Source of the DNA: Myxococcales bacterium
Lineage (GTDB): Bacteria > Myxococcota_A > Polyangia > Palsa-1104 > JAEUJZ01
DNA: 64,000 nt
Assembly (NCBI GenBank): GCA_016794365.1
Contig: JAEUKB010000009.1
Span: 72,355 to 136,354, forward strand
Direction: 5' to 3'
Translations under genes and position numbers: made by a program
The notes under the pieces: generated by a model
Seen by the model: only the letters and a program-made list of their open reading frames with translations
What the model was told of the DNA's origin: nothing
Databases searched by the model: none
Shown here: piece by piece, positions 63,189 to 64,000 of the stretch
Numbering within the stretch: the first letter of the stretch is position 1
Layout of the letters: each line of letters starts with the position of its first letter

Positions 63189-64000
63189 ATGAGTAGCGCA
63201 AAACACGTCCATTCTTCTTTGCGGATGCGCAGCGAGGCGTGGAACCTGGTCTATCGCTTCCTGCGTCAGTGGCCCTGGATTCTCGTGGTCAGCGTCTTGG
63301 GTGCGGCTGTGGGTCTGTATGCCGGACAGCGCCATCGCCCGACCTATCAGAGCACCGCGCAGGTTCGAGTCGGTGAAGAGCTGGATGCCAAGTCGGTGCC
63401 GGGTCAGCGCGAAGATGCGAGTGACTTGGCCGATCTGCCCGATACGCTGGCCAATGCCTTTCGCGCGCGAATCCTCGTCGATGCACGGCTGAAAAAGACG
63501 GTTGCGTCGCTGCTCAGTCAGCCCGCGCTTGCGCACCTGCCGGAGCTTCAGACCGACAAAGGCCAAGACGAGCTGGTGGAAAACATCAAAAAGACGCTGC
63601 TCATCGAAGCGGTGACGCGGCGACTGTTTCAGCTGACCTACAACGCGCGCGATCCGGTGCTGGCGCAGCAGGTGCTTCAGGCGCTGGCCGATGATGGCGT
63701 AAGCAGCGTGATCTCACAGCGAGTCGAGACGGCGAAAAAAGCCCGTGAGTTTCTGGGTGAAGAAGCCGAGCGGGCGCGACAGCGGATGCTCGATGCGGAA
63801 AACCAAGTGGTGCAGTTTGTGCGACAGCATCCGAAGCTGCTTGTGTCGATCTCGGCGACGGATCGCAGCAAGCTCGGGCTTCAGGCGGCGGACAAGCTGC
63901 TGGTGACGACGCGCGGCAAGGCTGCGGTGAGCCCGGTGAAGATCGCGGACAGCTATTCCTCACCGGAGCTGCGACCGCTGCTGGAAAAGCGCGCGCAGTT
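63189..64000 (+). CDS. Polysaccharide chain-length determinant (Wzz/Wzc type), 3' end cut by window edge
   Basis: 270 codons visible from ATG 63189 (MSSAKHVHSSLRMRSEAW). A TM anchor (WPWILVVSVLGAAVGLYAG) is followed by HRPTYQSTAQVRVGEE, matching the N-terminal Wzz domain, and a long coiled-coil region (AREFLGEEAERARQRMLDAENQVVQFVRQH), as in polysaccharide co-polymerases. A kinase domain or second TM would follow beyond the edge if it is the Wzc type. It likely opens an exopolysaccharide operon controlled by the palindromic promoter. Confidence 0.8.
   Translation, partial: MSSAKHVHSSLRMRSEAWNLVYRFLRQWPWILVVSVLGAAVGLYAGQRHRPTYQSTAQVRVGEELDAKSVPGQREDASDLADLPDTLANAFRARILVDARLKKTVASLLSQPALAHLPELQTDKGQDELVENIKKTLLIEAVTRRLFQLTYNARDPVLAQQVLQALADDGVSSVISQRVETAKKAREFLGEEAERARQRMLDAENQVVQFVRQHPKLLVSISATDRSKLGLQAADKLLVTTRGKAAVSPVKIADSYSSPELRPLLEKRAQ

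Noticed and set aside
61740..63566. Long antisense frame of 608 codons
   Set aside because: It lies opposite nhaA and the chain-length gene and is Arg/His/Gln-rich, an antisense artefact.

Overview
The window looks like chromosomal DNA of a large-genome, Gram-negative bacterium of the Myxococcota/Deltaproteobacteria type. The grounds are composition and gene content: a GC-rich genome, many lipoproteins and multi-repeat surface proteins (Kelch, VWA, a 14-blade WD40 protein), a eukaryotic-type Ser/Thr kinase, Asp-Leu-rich 'PDLTDPPDLT' linkers, a Tat/haem-type DUF1501-like operon and several multi-domain histidine kinases. The phylum is an inference; there is no rRNA here. I call about 55 protein genes (two cut by the window edges), one tRNA gene and several repeat or regulatory elements. 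I see no insertion sequence, prophage or CRISPR array.

Layout. 1-2666 is a minus-strand run of lipoproteins and a small membrane protein. 2698-6093 holds an unusual cassette: a metallo-beta-lactamase-fold protein and a Gly/Ala-rich 11-residue-repeat protein, with an 11-bp tandem repeat array just outside each end. 6421-14038 has an OmpA-type protein, a Kelch lipoprotein, a VWA lipoprotein, a TPR methyltransferase and a Sec59/VTE5-type lipid kinase. 14087-19308 is a long minus-strand housekeeping cluster (epimerase, yicC, remA, gmk, SEC-C protein, queD, an EEP-family phosphatase/nuclease). 19413-22502 is a subtilisin-like protease fused to an L,D-transpeptidase. 23035-24905 is a lysoplasmalogenase-like protein plus galactokinase. 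It is followed by a 495-bp gene-free stretch carrying four GGGTC-N2-GACCC palindromes in two equally spaced pairs. 26216-31862 carries pgeF, an rluA-family gene and parC/gyrA.

31944-36669 is a minus-strand operon of secreted proteins related to the DUF1501/planctomycete-type cytochrome gene sets. It runs divergently from a Ser/Thr kinase-receiver fusion. A tRNA-Met gene at 38378-38451 is overlapped on the opposite strand by the end of a diacylglycerol-kinase-like gene. Then come uvrA, the WD40 protein, a lipoprotein/TonB-receptor pair, sufU-sufS, xdhC with a MoeA-like/MobA-like fusion, and an SMR transporter.

The most interesting block is 53902-59715: four plus-strand genes, the last three joined by ATGA overlaps. 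They encode an HTH-receiver protein, a PilZ-like/methyltransferase protein resembling PhcB, a membrane hybrid kinase with HK-REC-HK order, and a REC-kinase resembling PhcR. The set parallels the phcBSR fatty-acid-methyl-ester quorum-sensing operon of Ralstonia, so a comparable diffusible-signal system is a reasonable hypothesis. The window ends with nhaA and the start of a Wzz/Wzc-type polysaccharide chain-length gene, whose promoter contains a perfect 15-bp palindrome.
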